Source of the DNA: JBJHBY01 sp050485745
GTDB lineage: Bacteria; Pseudomonadota; Gammaproteobacteria; Pseudomonadales; CAMLJR01
Direction: 5' to 3'
DNA length: 23,138 nt
Assembly: GCA_050485745.1 (NCBI GenBank)
Contig: JBJHBY010000019.1
Span: 1 to 23,138, forward strand
Shown: positions 7,627-15,741 of the stretch, piece by piece
Position numbering within the stretch: position 1 is the first letter of the stretch
How the letters are laid out: every line of letters starts with the position of its first letter
Position numbers and translations under genes: made by a program
The notes under the pieces: model-generated
Databases searched by the model: none
The model's input: the letters and a program-made list of their open reading frames with translations, nothing else
Told to the model about the DNA's origin: nothing

Positions 7627-8322
7627 ATGGCCTACACCCTGCTGGCGCTGCTGGTCGTCCTTGTGGCCCTGCCGCCGCTGTGGCTGGCGGGGCGCCTGTT
7701 GCTGCGTCGCGGCTGGTTATTGCGCTGGCTGCAGGGCAGTGTCGGCCTGCTGCTGATCGGGCTTGCCGCGGGTATCGCCCTGGTCGCCATGGACCTGCAC
7801 GGCTACCGCGCCACCAGTGTGGGCAAGCCGTTGCTGACCATCGCCGTGCAGCGCATCGACACCCAGCATTACCGCCTGCTGCTGCTGGATGACCGCGGCG
7901 AGGAGCAGATACTGGAGGTCCGTGGTGATCTCTGGCAGATGGACGTGCGCCTGCTGCTGCCCGGGACGCTGTTGCAGCGCGCGGGCCTCGGCACCGGCTA
8001 TCGCCTGGAGCGCCTGGGCGCGCGCTATCTGTCCCTGGAGCAGGAACTCGCGGTCGGCCCCCGTGAACAGACACTGCTGCCGGATGGGCGCCTGCCCGAC
8101 GTGTGGCGCTGGATGCATCGGTATGAGCCGGTGCCAGCCGTACTGCGGGCAACCCGGGCCCGGATCAGCCAGCAGCCCCTGGCTGACGGCGCACTGTTCG
8201 GCCTGTTCAGCGCCGGCGACGGACTGCTCGTCACCCCCCTCAATGAACGCGCACAGCGCGCACTGCAACCACCCGCAGCGCCGGCAGGGCCGTCGCGAAC
8301 GGGTACCGGACCTGGAGACTGA
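7627..8322 (+). CDS. Conserved-looking inner-membrane protein of unknown function
   Basis: I do not recognise the family with certainty. The 231-residue protein starts with two hydrophobic segments (about residues 3-26 and 34-57) separated by an Arg-rich turn (RLLLRRGWLLRW). This suggests a hairpin with both termini on one side of the membrane, followed by about 170 soluble residues. The soluble part looks beta-rich (YRLLLLDDRGEEQILEVRGDLWQMDVRLL, then GTGYRLERLGARYLSLEQE) and ends in a Pro/Ala-rich tail. There are no enzyme signature motifs. A GCGGA sequence lies about 7 nt before the ATG. It sits 48 bp after the FimL-like gene and 2 bp before sohB, so it is probably transcribed and perhaps translationally coupled with sohB, hinting at a membrane or envelope role. 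Similar small proteins are sometimes labelled as efflux proteins; nothing here supports transport. Confidence 0.75.
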   Translation: MAYTLLALLVVLVALPPLWLAGRLLLRRGWLLRWLQGSVGLLLIGLAAGIALVAMDLHGYRATSVGKPLLTIAVQRIDTQHYRLLLLDDRGEEQILEVRGDLWQMDVRLLLPGTLLQRAGLGTGYRLERLGARYLSLEQELAVGPREQTLLPDGRLPDVWRWMHRYEPVPAVLRATRARISQQPLADGALFGLFSAGDGLLVTPLNERAQRALQPPAAPAGPSRTGTGPGD

Positions 8323-8324
8323 AC

Positions 8325-9356
8325 TTGGAATTCCTGCTCGACTACGGCATGTTCCTGCTGAAGACGCTGACCCTGGTGGTCGCGGTTCTGTTCATCGTGG
8401 GAGGCATCATCAGCCTGGGCTCGCGCAGCAAGCGCGAGACTCCCGGGCGCATCGAAGTGACCGACCTGTGCGAGCGCTATCGCGACTATGAGCGGCGGGT
8501 GCAGCAGGCGGTGCTCGATGAGGCGGGGCGCAAGGCCGCGCAGAAAGCGGAGAAGCGTGAGGACAAGGCGCGGTGCAAGGGCAAGGCCAAGGGTGGCGGC
8601 GAGCGCCGGCCACGGCTGTATGTGCTCGATTTCCACGGTGACATCCGTGCTTCCGCCGTGGAGCGCCTGCGCGAGGAAGTCAGTGCGGTACTGACCCTGG
8701 CGGAGGCCAGCGATGAAGTCATCCTGCGACTGGAGAGCGGTGGTGGCGTGGTGCACGGCTATGGTCTTGCCGCCTCCCAGTTGCAACGCATCCGCGACGC
8801 CGGTGTGCCGCTGACCGTGGCGGTGGACAAGGTCGCGGCCAGCGGTGGTTACATGATGGCCTGTATCGGGCAACGCATCATTGCGGCACCGTTTGCCGTA
8901 CTGGGTTCCATCGGGGTGATGGCCCAATTGCCGAATTTTCATCGGCTGTTGAAAAAACACGATATCGACATCGAACTGCATACCGCGGGCGAGTTCAAGC
9001 GCACCCTGACCATGCTCGGCGAAAATTCCGATCGCGCCCGTCGCAAGTTCCTGCAGGAACTGGAAGAGACGCACCAGTTGTTCAAGCAGTTCGTGGCGGA
9101 GAACCGCCCCGCGCTGGAGATCGAGCAGGTTGCGACCGGCGAAATCTGGTACGGCCGCCAGGCCCTGGAGCGAGGCCTGGTGGATGCATTGCAGACCAGT
9201 GACGCCTATCTGATGGAACGACGCGGCGAGTGGGACATCCACCGCATCGCCTACGTGGAGAAACACCCCTGGGCGCGGCGCATGGCGCTGTCCATGGAGG
9301 GGCGCATCGAGCGCTGGTTGTCGAACCTCGGTGTAGTCATGCCGCAGCGCTGGTGA
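8325..9356 (+). CDS. sohB: Inner-membrane S49-family serine peptidase SohB
   Basis: A membrane-anchored peptidase of the SppA/SohB (S49) family, acting at the periplasmic face. One membrane segment at about residues 10-31 is followed by a Lys/Arg/Ala-rich linker (about 65-97) and the S49 core beginning at RLYVLDFHGDI. The nucleophile Ser173 is in AASGGYMMA and the general base Lys225 is in GEFKRTLTM. Their 52-residue spacing fits SohB. The 343-residue length is typical. The start is a TTG at 8325, with GGAG about 8 nt upstream and the stop of the preceding gene only 2 nt away. No ATG precedes the membrane segment. The stop is one base from the stop of convergent gspD. Cellular substrates are unknown. 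Confidence 0.93.
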   Translation: MEFLLDYGMFLLKTLTLVVAVLFIVGGIISLGSRSKRETPGRIEVTDLCERYRDYERRVQQAVLDEAGRKAAQKAEKREDKARCKGKAKGGGERRPRLYVLDFHGDIRASAVERLREEVSAVLTLAEASDEVILRLESGGGVVHGYGLAASQLQRIRDAGVPLTVAVDKVAASGGYMMACIGQRIIAAPFAVLGSIGVMAQLPNFHRLLKKHDIDIELHTAGEFKRTLTMLGENSDRARRKFLQELEETHQLFKQFVAENRPALEIEQVATGEIWYGRQALERGLVDALQTSDAYLMERRGEWDIHRIAYVEKHPWARRMALSMEGRIERWLSNLGVVMPQRW

Positions 9357-9357
9357 A

Positions 9358-11235
9358 TCAGTCCTGCTGCTCCTCCCGCGGCCGGAAGGTGCTGAAGTCC
9401 GGCATGCGGGTGGGTTCGCCCAGGGCCTCACTGTCGCGGTAGGCCTGCTGCCGCTCCTGCATGAAGTTGTAACGGCGCTGGGTGATGTCGCGCATATGTT
9501 CGTCGTCCTTGATGATGACCGGGTGGATGAACACCATCAGGTTGCGCTTTTCGCGCGAGGTGCTGCGCCCCCGGAACAGGCCGCCGACGATGGGCATGCT
9601 GCCCAGCACCGGCACTTTCTCCACCACTTCGGTTTCCTCGTCGCTGATCAGGCCGCCGAGCACCAGGATCTGGCCATCGCGGATCAGCGCCTTGGTGATG
9701 ATCTCACGCTTGTTGGTGATCAGGTCGGAAGCCCCGCTGACGCTGGGCGCAATGCTCTCCACGCGCTGTTCGATGTCCAGGGTGATGGCATCGCCGCGAT
9801 TGATGCGCGGCGTCACCGCCAGTGAGATACCGATATCCTGGCGCTGGATGGTGGTGAAGGGGTTGTCGACCGGCGATGCGGCCCCCGTGGCCTCGCCGGT
9901 GCGGAACGGCACGTTCTGGCCGACCAGCAGTGAGGCTGGCTCGTTATCCAGGGCGACGACGACCGGCGTGGAGAGAATATTGGCGCGGGTGCTGGATTCC
10001 AGGGCGCGAATCGCGGCCTGCAGGTTGCCGCGGTTGTAGTAGCCGATGGTGGCACCACGCCCTGGCTGGTAGCCGAGTATATTACCCGAGGAATCGCGGA
10101 CGACCTGGCCCAGGCCGAGGCCGCCCAGGGTGTTGACCGCGCCGAAACCACCGCTGCCGGAGAGGTCGCCGACCTCGGTGGTCAACCAGCTGACCCCGAT
10201 GTCGTCACCGATGTCGCCACTGACCTCAACCACCACCGCTTCGACCAGCACCTGGGCGCGGCGGATATCCAGTTGCTCCACGACGCGGCGCAGGGTCCCA
10301 ACCACCGTTGCCGGGGCGTTGATGACCAGGGCATTGGAGGCCTGGCTGGCGTCGATACTGATGCCGCTGGCGTCTTCGTGCTGCTCCTTCTGCAGGCTCT
10401 GCGCCAGGTTGCGCAGGATCGGTGCGATCTCCGCGGCGTCGACATACTGCAGGTAGAGCACTTGTGTATTGCCTTCGCCGGCAATGGGTTGATCCAGCTG
10501 TTTGAGCACATCCCGTACCTGCTTGCGGCGGGCACTCTCACCGGCCACCAGCAGGCTGTTGGAGCGCACGTCGATGGACAGCTGCAGGGGCAAGCCCTCC
10601 GCGCTGGGGAACAGCGCGCTCAGGCTTTGCAGGATGTCGGCGGCATTGGCGTGCTGCAGGGTGATGACCTCGACACTGGCGTCGCCGATGCGATCCAGGC
10701 GCCGGATCAGGTTCTCCGCGGTGGCCAGTTGGCGGGCGCGGTCGGCGATGATCACGCTGTTGGTGGCGGGGTAGGGGGTGATGACCGCCTCGCGGGAGAG
10801 GATCGGCCGCAGCATCTGTACCAGTTCCGCGGAGGAGATATTGTCCGCGCGAAACACCTGCACCACCATGTCGGAACCGGTGCGGCTGCCATAACTGACT
10901 CCGCTCTGGGCGCCCATGGCCGCGGGAACGACGCGGATGGCCTCCGGGGTATCGACGGCGACAAAGCCGTTCACCTGCAGTACGGAGAGAAACAGCTCGT
11001 AGGCTTCATCCGTCGTCACCGGCTGGGCCGAGACCACGTTGACCCGCCCTTGCACGTCGCGGTGTACCACGATGTTGCGACCGGTCAGGTCGGACACCCA
11101 CTGGATCAGGGCGCGGATATCGGCGTCGCGCATGTTCATCATGACGCGGTCTGGTTCGGGCGCCGGTTCCGCCGCTGCGGGCAGCGAGACAACCAGGGCC
11201 AGGCCCAGGGCGATGGCAGACAACCAGTACTTCAT
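9358..11235 (-). CDS. gspD: Type II secretion system secretin GspD (first copy)
   Basis: Outer-membrane secretin of the T2SS, expected as a multimeric channel for folded exoproteins. A signal peptide covers residues about 1-22 (cleavage near LPAAA/EPAP). Then N0 (about 30-105), N1 (122-184), N2 (187-250) and N3 (257-325) precede the secretin barrel (about 330-590), which contains ANILSTP, VGQNVPFRTG, TPRINRGDAITL and VPVLGSMPIVGGLF. A short tail rich in charged residues follows. The 625-residue length is normal. The ATG at 11235 is chosen, with a GAGG 9 nt upstream; a TTG at 11250 sits too close to AGGA to be used. It is downstream of gspC (18 bp gap), so gspCD form one operon. It is paralogous to the secretin at 21699-23138 and converges on sohB with a single base between stops. 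Confidence 0.96.
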   Translation of the reverse strand: MKYWLSAIALGLALVVSLPAAAEPAPEPDRVMMNMRDADIRALIQWVSDLTGRNIVVHRDVQGRVNVVSAQPVTTDEAYELFLSVLQVNGFVAVDTPEAIRVVPAAMGAQSGVSYGSRTGSDMVVQVFRADNISSAELVQMLRPILSREAVITPYPATNSVIIADRARQLATAENLIRRLDRIGDASVEVITLQHANAADILQSLSALFPSAEGLPLQLSIDVRSNSLLVAGESARRKQVRDVLKQLDQPIAGEGNTQVLYLQYVDAAEIAPILRNLAQSLQKEQHEDASGISIDASQASNALVINAPATVVGTLRRVVEQLDIRRAQVLVEAVVVEVSGDIGDDIGVSWLTTEVGDLSGSGGFGAVNTLGGLGLGQVVRDSSGNILGYQPGRGATIGYYNRGNLQAAIRALESSTRANILSTPVVVALDNEPASLLVGQNVPFRTGEATGAASPVDNPFTTIQRQDIGISLAVTPRINRGDAITLDIEQRVESIAPSVSGASDLITNKREIITKALIRDGQILVLGGLISDEETEVVEKVPVLGSMPIVGGLFRGRSTSREKRNLMVFIHPVIIKDDEHMRDITQRRYNFMQERQQAYRDSEALGEPTRMPDFSTFRPREEQQD

Positions 11236-11253
11236 TCGACTCGGCCTCAAGTC

Positions 11254-11922
11254 CTAAAGCGCCCGCGATCGGGCGCGCAATTCTTCCAGGCGCCGGCGAA
11301 TCACGTCGCGGCGCTCCTGTTCCGACATGGCCGCATCCAGGGCCACGTCGCGGCGGGTATCACCTTCCTGCGTCATCCGCGCTTCCACGGCTGGTATCGG
11401 CTGCGTCTCCTGCGCGGACCAGCCTGCGGCGCTGGCCAGCAGTTCCTGCCCCGGATCGGGGAAGTAGAGGTTTTCGATCTGTCCGGCGCGGGACAGGACC
11501 ACCCGGTCCCGGTGCACCGCGCGCAGCGAGGTTTCATCATCGAGCCGCGCGCCCACCCGGTACATGCGTGCGCGGCCATCGCTGCCCTCGATAATGGCAC
11601 TGGCCCGCTCCGGGTCTGTGGGGGTGGTGAACACGCCGCGCAGGATCAGGGGCAGGTGGGTCACCGGCCAGGCGTCGGTGTCCAGGCTGACATGGGCCGG
11701 GGCTTCCTGGCCAAACAGGTCGGCTTCGCGGATCTCCTCCAGGCGCGCGGCAACGTCAACGGCGCGCAGGGGCAGGGCGGCGACGCGGGGCTCGTGGCTG
11801 GCGGTGCGCCAGGCGGCACCCAGCTCGAGCACAATGGCCGCCGCACCAGCCAGAATGACCAGCAACAGAATGGCCGGACCGGCACCGGCGAGGCGCTCCC
11901 GAATGTCGTCCACTCCCAACAA
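11254..11922 (-). CDS. gspC: Type II secretion system inner-membrane connector GspC
   Basis: Bitopic inner-membrane protein linking the T2SS platform to the secretin. A short cytoplasmic start, a membrane helix at about residues 15-36 and the homology region (HR, about 65-157: ADLFGQ, LILRGVFTT, YRVGARLDD, RVVLSRAGQIENLYFP) fit GspC. There is no PDZ domain after the HR. Instead the last 35 residues are highly charged and helical (MSEQERRDVIRRRLEELRARSR), as in the coiled-coil type of GspC represented by XcpP. The 222-residue length fits that subtype. The start is TTG at 11922, preceded by a perfect AGGAGG at 5 nt; a second TTG at 11919 sits 8 nt away. It is the first gene of the leftward gspCD operon, divergent from gspE. 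Confidence 0.92.
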   Translation of the reverse strand: MLGVDDIRERLAGAGPAILLLVILAGAAAIVLELGAAWRTASHEPRVAALPLRAVDVAARLEEIREADLFGQEAPAHVSLDTDAWPVTHLPLILRGVFTTPTDPERASAIIEGSDGRARMYRVGARLDDETSLRAVHRDRVVLSRAGQIENLYFPDPGQELLASAAGWSAQETQPIPAVEARMTQEGDTRRDVALDAAMSEQERRDVIRRRLEELRARSRAL

Positions 11923-11955
11923 GCTTGCCTCCTGCCACCCAGGGCGCCGGTGCTG

Positions 11956-11981
11956 CTGCTATGCTGGAATGATTATAGCAG
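11956..11981. promoter_or_regulatory. Inverted repeat overlapping the gspCD promoter (candidate operator)
   Basis: CTGCTAT (11956-11962) and ATAGCAG (11975-11981) are exact inverted 7-bp arms separated by 12 bp, with half-site centres about 19 bp apart. One arm lies in the -10 element and the other just past the expected start point, a position suited to a dimeric repressor. Which protein would bind is unknown. Confidence 0.4.
11972..11980 (-). promoter_or_regulatory. Extended -10 promoter for gspCD
   Basis: The minus strand reads TGCTATAAT, a perfect -10 hexamer with the TG extension, about 50 bp before the gspC start. No good -35 is seen at 16-18 bp, which is acceptable for an extended -10 promoter. 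Expected transcription start is near 11965. Confidence 0.6.
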
Positions 11982-12036
11982 TGCCCGTTGCCGCCAAAGG
12001 TGCGGCAGGTCGGGGTTTTCCCGGGCAAAGCCGGGC

Positions 12037-12042
12037 TATACT
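12037..12042 (+). promoter_or_regulatory. Candidate -10 element for the gspE-B operon
   Basis: TATACT matches five of six -10 positions, about 52 bp before the gspE ATG. The -35 region is weak (TTTTCC at 15 bp). A 5-bp CCCGG/CCGGG inverted repeat (12020-12035) lies in the spacer. Confidence 0.4.
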
Positions 12043-12094
12043 GCGAAGCGCGGCGCTGCCGCACGCGAATCCCTGCTGACGGTCACGACCAGTG

Positions 12095-13579
12095 ATGAAC
12101 GATCCCTCCGGCAATGCCGCACGCCTGCCCTTCGGTTTTGCGCGCCGTTTCGGCACCCTCGCCGAGTCTGGCGCGGACGGCCTGTGTGTGTTCCATCGTC
12201 CCGGGCTTGATCCCCGCATCGTGGCGGAACTGGTGCGTGTATTGCCCGGGCCGTTCGCCTTGCAGGAACTCAGCAGTGAGGCCTTCGACGAGCGCCTGGC
12301 ACGGGCCTATGAGCGGGATTCCACCGCAACCATGCAGATGGTGGAAGACCTCGGCGGCGAACTCGACCTGACGCGCCTGGCGGACGCCCTGCCACAGACC
12401 GCCGATCTGATGGAAGAGGATGACGATGCGCCGATCATCCGCCTGATCAACGCGCTGCTTACCGAGGCGATCAAGCAGAACGCCTCGGATATTCACATCG
12501 AACCCTTCGAAAAACGCCTGGTGGTGCGCTTCCGCATCGACGGCGTGTTGCGCGAAGTGGTGCAGCCACGGCGTGAACTGGCGCCGTTGCTGGTGTCCCG
12601 GGTCAAGGTCATGGCCCGCCTGGATATCGCCGAAAAGCGCGTTCCCCAGGATGGCCGCATCTCCCTGCGCATGGCCGGCCGCGAAATCGACATCCGCGTG
12701 TCCACCATGCCGGCCAGCGGCGGCGAGCGCGTGGTCATGCGCCTGCTGGACAAACAGGCCGGGCGCCTGCAGCTGGGCTCACTGGGCATGCCGGATGCCC
12801 TGCGTGAGCGCCTGCTGGACCTGCTGCAGCGACCCCACGGCATCCTGCTGGTGACCGGCCCCACGGGCTCGGGCAAGACCACCACCCTGTATGCCGGCCT
12901 CGGTGCCATCAACGACCGCAGCCGCAACATTCTCACCGTCGAGGACCCGATCGAGTACAACATCGAGGGCATCGGCCAGACCCAGGTCAACGTCAAGGCG
13001 GACATGACCTTCGCCCGCGGCCTGCGCGCCATGCTGCGCCAGGACCCGGACGTGGTGATGGTCGGGGAGATCCGCGATCGTGAAACCGCAGAGATCGCCG
13101 TGCAGGCGAGTCTCACCGGCCACCTGGTGCTGTCGACTCTGCATACCAACACCGCAGTCGGCGCCATCACCCGGCTGCGCGACATGGGGGTCGAGTCCTT
13201 CCTGCTGGCATCCAGCCTGATCGGGGTCCTCGCCCAGCGCCTGGTGCGGGTACTGTGCCCCGCGTGCAAGCAGGAGGCCCCGGCCTCGATGCCGGAGCGG
13301 GAGTTTCTCGGTGTCGATGCCGACGCCCCCTGTACGCTGTACCGCCCGGTGGGTTGCCCGGCCTGCAGTCACCTGGGCTACCGTGGCCGCACCGGTATCT
13401 ATGAGCTGCTGAGCGTGGACGAACGCGTGCGCGGGCTGATCCACCGGCAGGCCGACGAGAGTGCGCTGCTGGAGGTGGTGCGGCAGCGCTGCCCGGGCAT
13501 CCACGAGGATGGTCGCGACCGGGTGTTGCGTGGTCTGACCACGGTGGAGGAGATCATGCGCGTGACCCAGGAGGAGTAA
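12095..13579 (+). CDS. gspE: Type II secretion system ATPase GspE
   Basis: Cytoplasmic hexameric ATPase that drives pseudopilus assembly, docking on GspL and GspF. An N-terminal N1E-like domain (about residues 1-105) is followed by the N2E and catalytic core: Walker A GPTGSGKT at 255-262, Asp box (ILTVEDPIEYNIEG), Walker B VVMVGEIRDRETAEIA from about 320, and the His box (LTGHLVLSTLHTNTA). A four-cysteine zinc element has CPAC at 388-391 and CPAC at 421-424, as in GspE. The 494-residue length is normal. ATG at 12095 is preferred over an adjacent GTG at 12092; the ribosome-binding site is weak for both. It is the first gene of the rightward operon, 172 bp from divergent gspC and 3 bp from gspF. 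Confidence 0.97.
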   Translation: MNDPSGNAARLPFGFARRFGTLAESGADGLCVFHRPGLDPRIVAELVRVLPGPFALQELSSEAFDERLARAYERDSTATMQMVEDLGGELDLTRLADALPQTADLMEEDDDAPIIRLINALLTEAIKQNASDIHIEPFEKRLVVRFRIDGVLREVVQPRRELAPLLVSRVKVMARLDIAEKRVPQDGRISLRMAGREIDIRVSTMPASGGERVVMRLLDKQAGRLQLGSLGMPDALRERLLDLLQRPHGILLVTGPTGSGKTTTLYAGLGAINDRSRNILTVEDPIEYNIEGIGQTQVNVKADMTFARGLRAMLRQDPDVVMVGEIRDRETAEIAVQASLTGHLVLSTLHTNTAVGAITRLRDMGVESFLLASSLIGVLAQRLVRVLCPACKQEAPASMPEREFLGVDADAPCTLYRPVGCPACSHLGYRGRTGIYELLSVDERVRGLIHRQADESALLEVVRQRCPGIHEDGRDRVLRGLTTVEEIMRVTQEE

Positions 13580-13582
13580 CGC

Positions 13583-14782
13583 GTGGCGGCATTCAGCTAT
13601 GCGGCCCTGGACCCCAGTGGCCGTGAACAGCGTGGCATCGTCGAGGCGGACAGCTCGCGGCAGGTGCGCCAGGTGCTGCGCGACCGCGGTCTCGCCCCCC
13701 TGCGCATCGAGCCGGCGGTTACCCGCGGCAGTGCCGGCGAGTCCGGCTTGCGCCTCGGCGTGGCGGATCTAGCCCTGTTCACGCGGCAGCTGGCCACCCT
13801 GCTGCAGGCGGGCATGCCCCTCGAGGAGGTGCTCACCGCGGTGCTGCGCCAGACCGATTCGGCGCGGCTGCGGCGGGTGGTGTCCGCGGTGCGTTCGCGG
13901 GTGCTTGAAGGGCACGCCCTCGCCCAGAGCCTGGCGGAGTTTCCCCGCGCCTTTCCTGCGCTGTACCGCGCCACGGTGGCAGCGGGAGAGCACGCAGGCC
14001 ATCTCGACAAGGTGCTGATGCGCCTCGCGGATCACACCGAATATGCCCATGCGGCACGGCAGAAGGTGCGTCTGGCGCTGCTCTACCCGGCACTGCTGCT
14101 GATCACAGCGATTGGCATCGTCACCGCTCTGATGGCTTTCGTGGTGCCGGACGTGGTGGCGGTGTTCGTCGCCCAGGGGCAAACCCTGCCAGTACTGACC
14201 CGGACACTGATCGCAGGAAGTGACCTGATCGTGCAGTGGGGCTGGCTGTTGCTGGTGCTGATCGTCGTCGTCGCGTCGCTGTCGCGCTACGCCCTGTCCC
14301 GGGAGAGCGTGGCCCTGCGCTGGCACCGGCAACTGCTGCGCTGGCCCTTGCTGGGGCGCCTGCTGCGCAGCAGCAACAGTGCGCGATATGCCGGCACCCT
14401 GAGCGTGCTCGGCAGCGCCGGGGTGCCTCTGGTCGAGGGCATGGGTATCGCCTCGGAGGTACTGGACAACCTCTGGCTACGCCAGCATGCGCGGGAGGCC
14501 ACCCAGCTGGTGAAGGAGGGTGGCAGCCTGCACCAGGCACTGGGGCGCGACGATGCCTTCCCGCCGATGATGATCCACATGATTGCCAGTGGCGAGTTGA
14601 GTGGTACCCTCGACCAGATGCTGGATCGCGTGGCGGAGGCACAGCAGCGTGATTTCGACCAGTTGGTCGCGACCACCCTGGGCCTGCTGGAACCGGCGGT
14701 GCTGCTGCTCATGGGGGGCGCCGTGCTGGTGATCGTCCTCGCCATCCTGCAGCCGATCTTTGCCCTTAACCAACTGATCTGA
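13583..14782 (+). CDS. gspF: Type II secretion system inner-membrane platform protein GspF
   Basis: Polytopic platform protein at the base of the pseudopilus. The N terminus (FSYAALDPSGREQRGIVEADS) is diagnostic for GspF. Two cytoplasmic T2SSF domains (about residues 65-190 and 265-390, with LFTRQLATLLQAGMPLEE and ARYAGTLSVLGSAGVPLVEG) alternate with membrane helices at about 162-190, 212-232 and 368-392. The 399-residue length is typical. It starts with GTG at 13583, with a GAGGAG seven nt upstream inside the end of gspE, and the gap to the gspE stop is 3 nt, implying coupled translation. Confidence 0.97.
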   Translation: MAAFSYAALDPSGREQRGIVEADSSRQVRQVLRDRGLAPLRIEPAVTRGSAGESGLRLGVADLALFTRQLATLLQAGMPLEEVLTAVLRQTDSARLRRVVSAVRSRVLEGHALAQSLAEFPRAFPALYRATVAAGEHAGHLDKVLMRLADHTEYAHAARQKVRLALLYPALLLITAIGIVTALMAFVVPDVVAVFVAQGQTLPVLTRTLIAGSDLIVQWGWLLLVLIVVVASLSRYALSRESVALRWHRQLLRWPLLGRLLRSSNSARYAGTLSVLGSAGVPLVEGMGIASEVLDNLWLRQHAREATQLVKEGGSLHQALGRDDAFPPMMIHMIASGELSGTLDQMLDRVAEAQQRDFDQLVATTLGLLEPAVLLLMGGAVLVIVLAILQPIFALNQLI

Positions 14783-14793
14783 CGGACAGCGCC

Positions 14794-15249
14794 ATGACAC
14801 GCACAGGACCTCGCGGCAACACCGGTTTCACACTGATCGAGATCATGGTGGTAGTGGTGATCATCAGTGTGCTCATCGGCCTGGTGGCGCCGAATATTCT
14901 TGGCCGCGTCGATGAAGCGAGGGTCACGGCGGCGCGTGCCGACATCGCTTCGCTGGAACAGGCCCTGCAGTTCTACTACATGGACAACCGCCACTATCCG
15001 AGTACCGACCAGGGGCTGGACGCCCTGGTGCGGCGCCCTTCCGGAAGCCCGGAGCCGCGCAACTGGCAAGGCAGCTATCTGCAACGCGGTGCCGTCCCCA
15101 TGGACCCCTGGGGCAACCCGTACCAGTACATCCATCCGGGTCGCGATGGCCGCCCCTTCGACCTCTACTCCCTGGGCGCAGACGGGCGTGAGGGGGGCGA
15201 GGGCTACAACGCCGAAATTGGTAACTGGTCGGATAGCAGCTCGCGATGA
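14794..15249 (+). CDS. gspG: Major pseudopilin GspG
   Basis: Main subunit of the pseudopilus, processed by a prepilin peptidase not encoded in this window. The class III signal is GNTG/FTLIEIMVVVVIIS, with cleavage after Gly11 and Glu at +5. The globular part shows the GspG signature WQGSYLQ, then VPMDPWGNPYQYIHPG and the calcium-loop region DLYSLGADGREGGEGYNAEIGNW. The 151-residue length is normal. The gene lies 11 bp after gspF, and its TGA overlaps the gspH ATG (ATGA). Confidence 0.97.
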   Translation: MTRTGPRGNTGFTLIEIMVVVVIISVLIGLVAPNILGRVDEARVTAARADIASLEQALQFYYMDNRHYPSTDQGLDALVRRPSGSPEPRNWQGSYLQRGAVPMDPWGNPYQYIHPGRDGRPFDLYSLGADGREGGEGYNAEIGNWSDSSSR

Positions 15250-15740
15250 ATCGCGGTTTCACCCTGCTCGAAATCCTGCTGGTCCTGGTGCTGCTCGGGG
15301 TGATCACGGGCATGGTGACGTTGATGCTGGTGGACAACCCGGGGCGGCAACTGCAGGGGGAGCAGGAGCGACTTGCCGCGGTGCTGCGCGCCGCCGCGGA
15401 CGAAGCCCTGCTGCAGGGTGTGGACCTGGGTGTTGTCCTGGATCGCGAGGGTTATGCATTTGTGGCCGCCGACCCCGACAGCGATGCCTGGCAGCCCCTG
15501 AGCCAGCGGCCACTGCAGGCCCATGCCTGGCCCCCCGGCCTGGCTGTCGAGCTGCGTGTCGAGGGTGAGCTGCTGAGCCTGCCGCCCGGCGGGCGGGAAC
15601 GTTCGAGGCCGACGCTCCTGTTGTTCTCAAGCGGCGAGCTGACTCCCTTCGAACTGGTTCTGTCCAGCGCGGACGGCCGCCAGCAGCGGCGCGTGTGGAG
15701 CGACGGCATCAACCTGCTGGCCCTGCCGGTGGAGCCCTGA
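15246..15740 (+). CDS. gspH: Minor pseudopilin GspH
   Basis: Minor pseudopilin of the T2SS pilus tip region. The prepilin signal is very short, MNRG/FTLLEILLVLVLLGVI, with Glu at +5. The body is a GspH-type domain (QERLAAVLRAAADEALLQGVDLGVVLDREGY, a pattern also found in FimT/GspH proteins). The 164-residue length is ordinary. It starts inside the gspG stop codon and ends one base before gspI, within the tightly coupled pseudopilin block gspGHIJK. Confidence 0.92.
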   Translation: MNRGFTLLEILLVLVLLGVITGMVTLMLVDNPGRQLQGEQERLAAVLRAAADEALLQGVDLGVVLDREGYAFVAADPDSDAWQPLSQRPLQAHAWPPGLAVELRVEGELLSLPPGGRERSRPTLLLFSSGELTPFELVLSSADGRQQRRVWSDGINLLALPVEP

Positions 15741-15741
15741 G

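Noticed and set aside
8025..9431. 468-codon open frame on the - strand
   Set aside because: Opposite sohB and the unknown membrane protein gene; sohB has a complete Ser/Lys dyad and proper start, so this frame is a shadow.
11956..11981. Inverted repeat as a lux-type quorum-sensing box
   Set aside because: The dyad is 26 bp with arms CTGCTAT/ATAGCAG, unlike the 20-bp lux-box consensus with ACCTG half-sites; kept only as a generic operator candidate.
12020..12035. CCCGG/CCGGG hairpin as a terminator
   Set aside because: Only five base pairs, no following T-run, and placed in the promoter region of gspE.
10273..12210. 645-codon open frame on the + strand
   Set aside because: Antisense to gspD and gspC and crossing their promoter region; the protein has no family features, while gspC/gspD are unmistakable. 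It is a GC-rich shadow frame.
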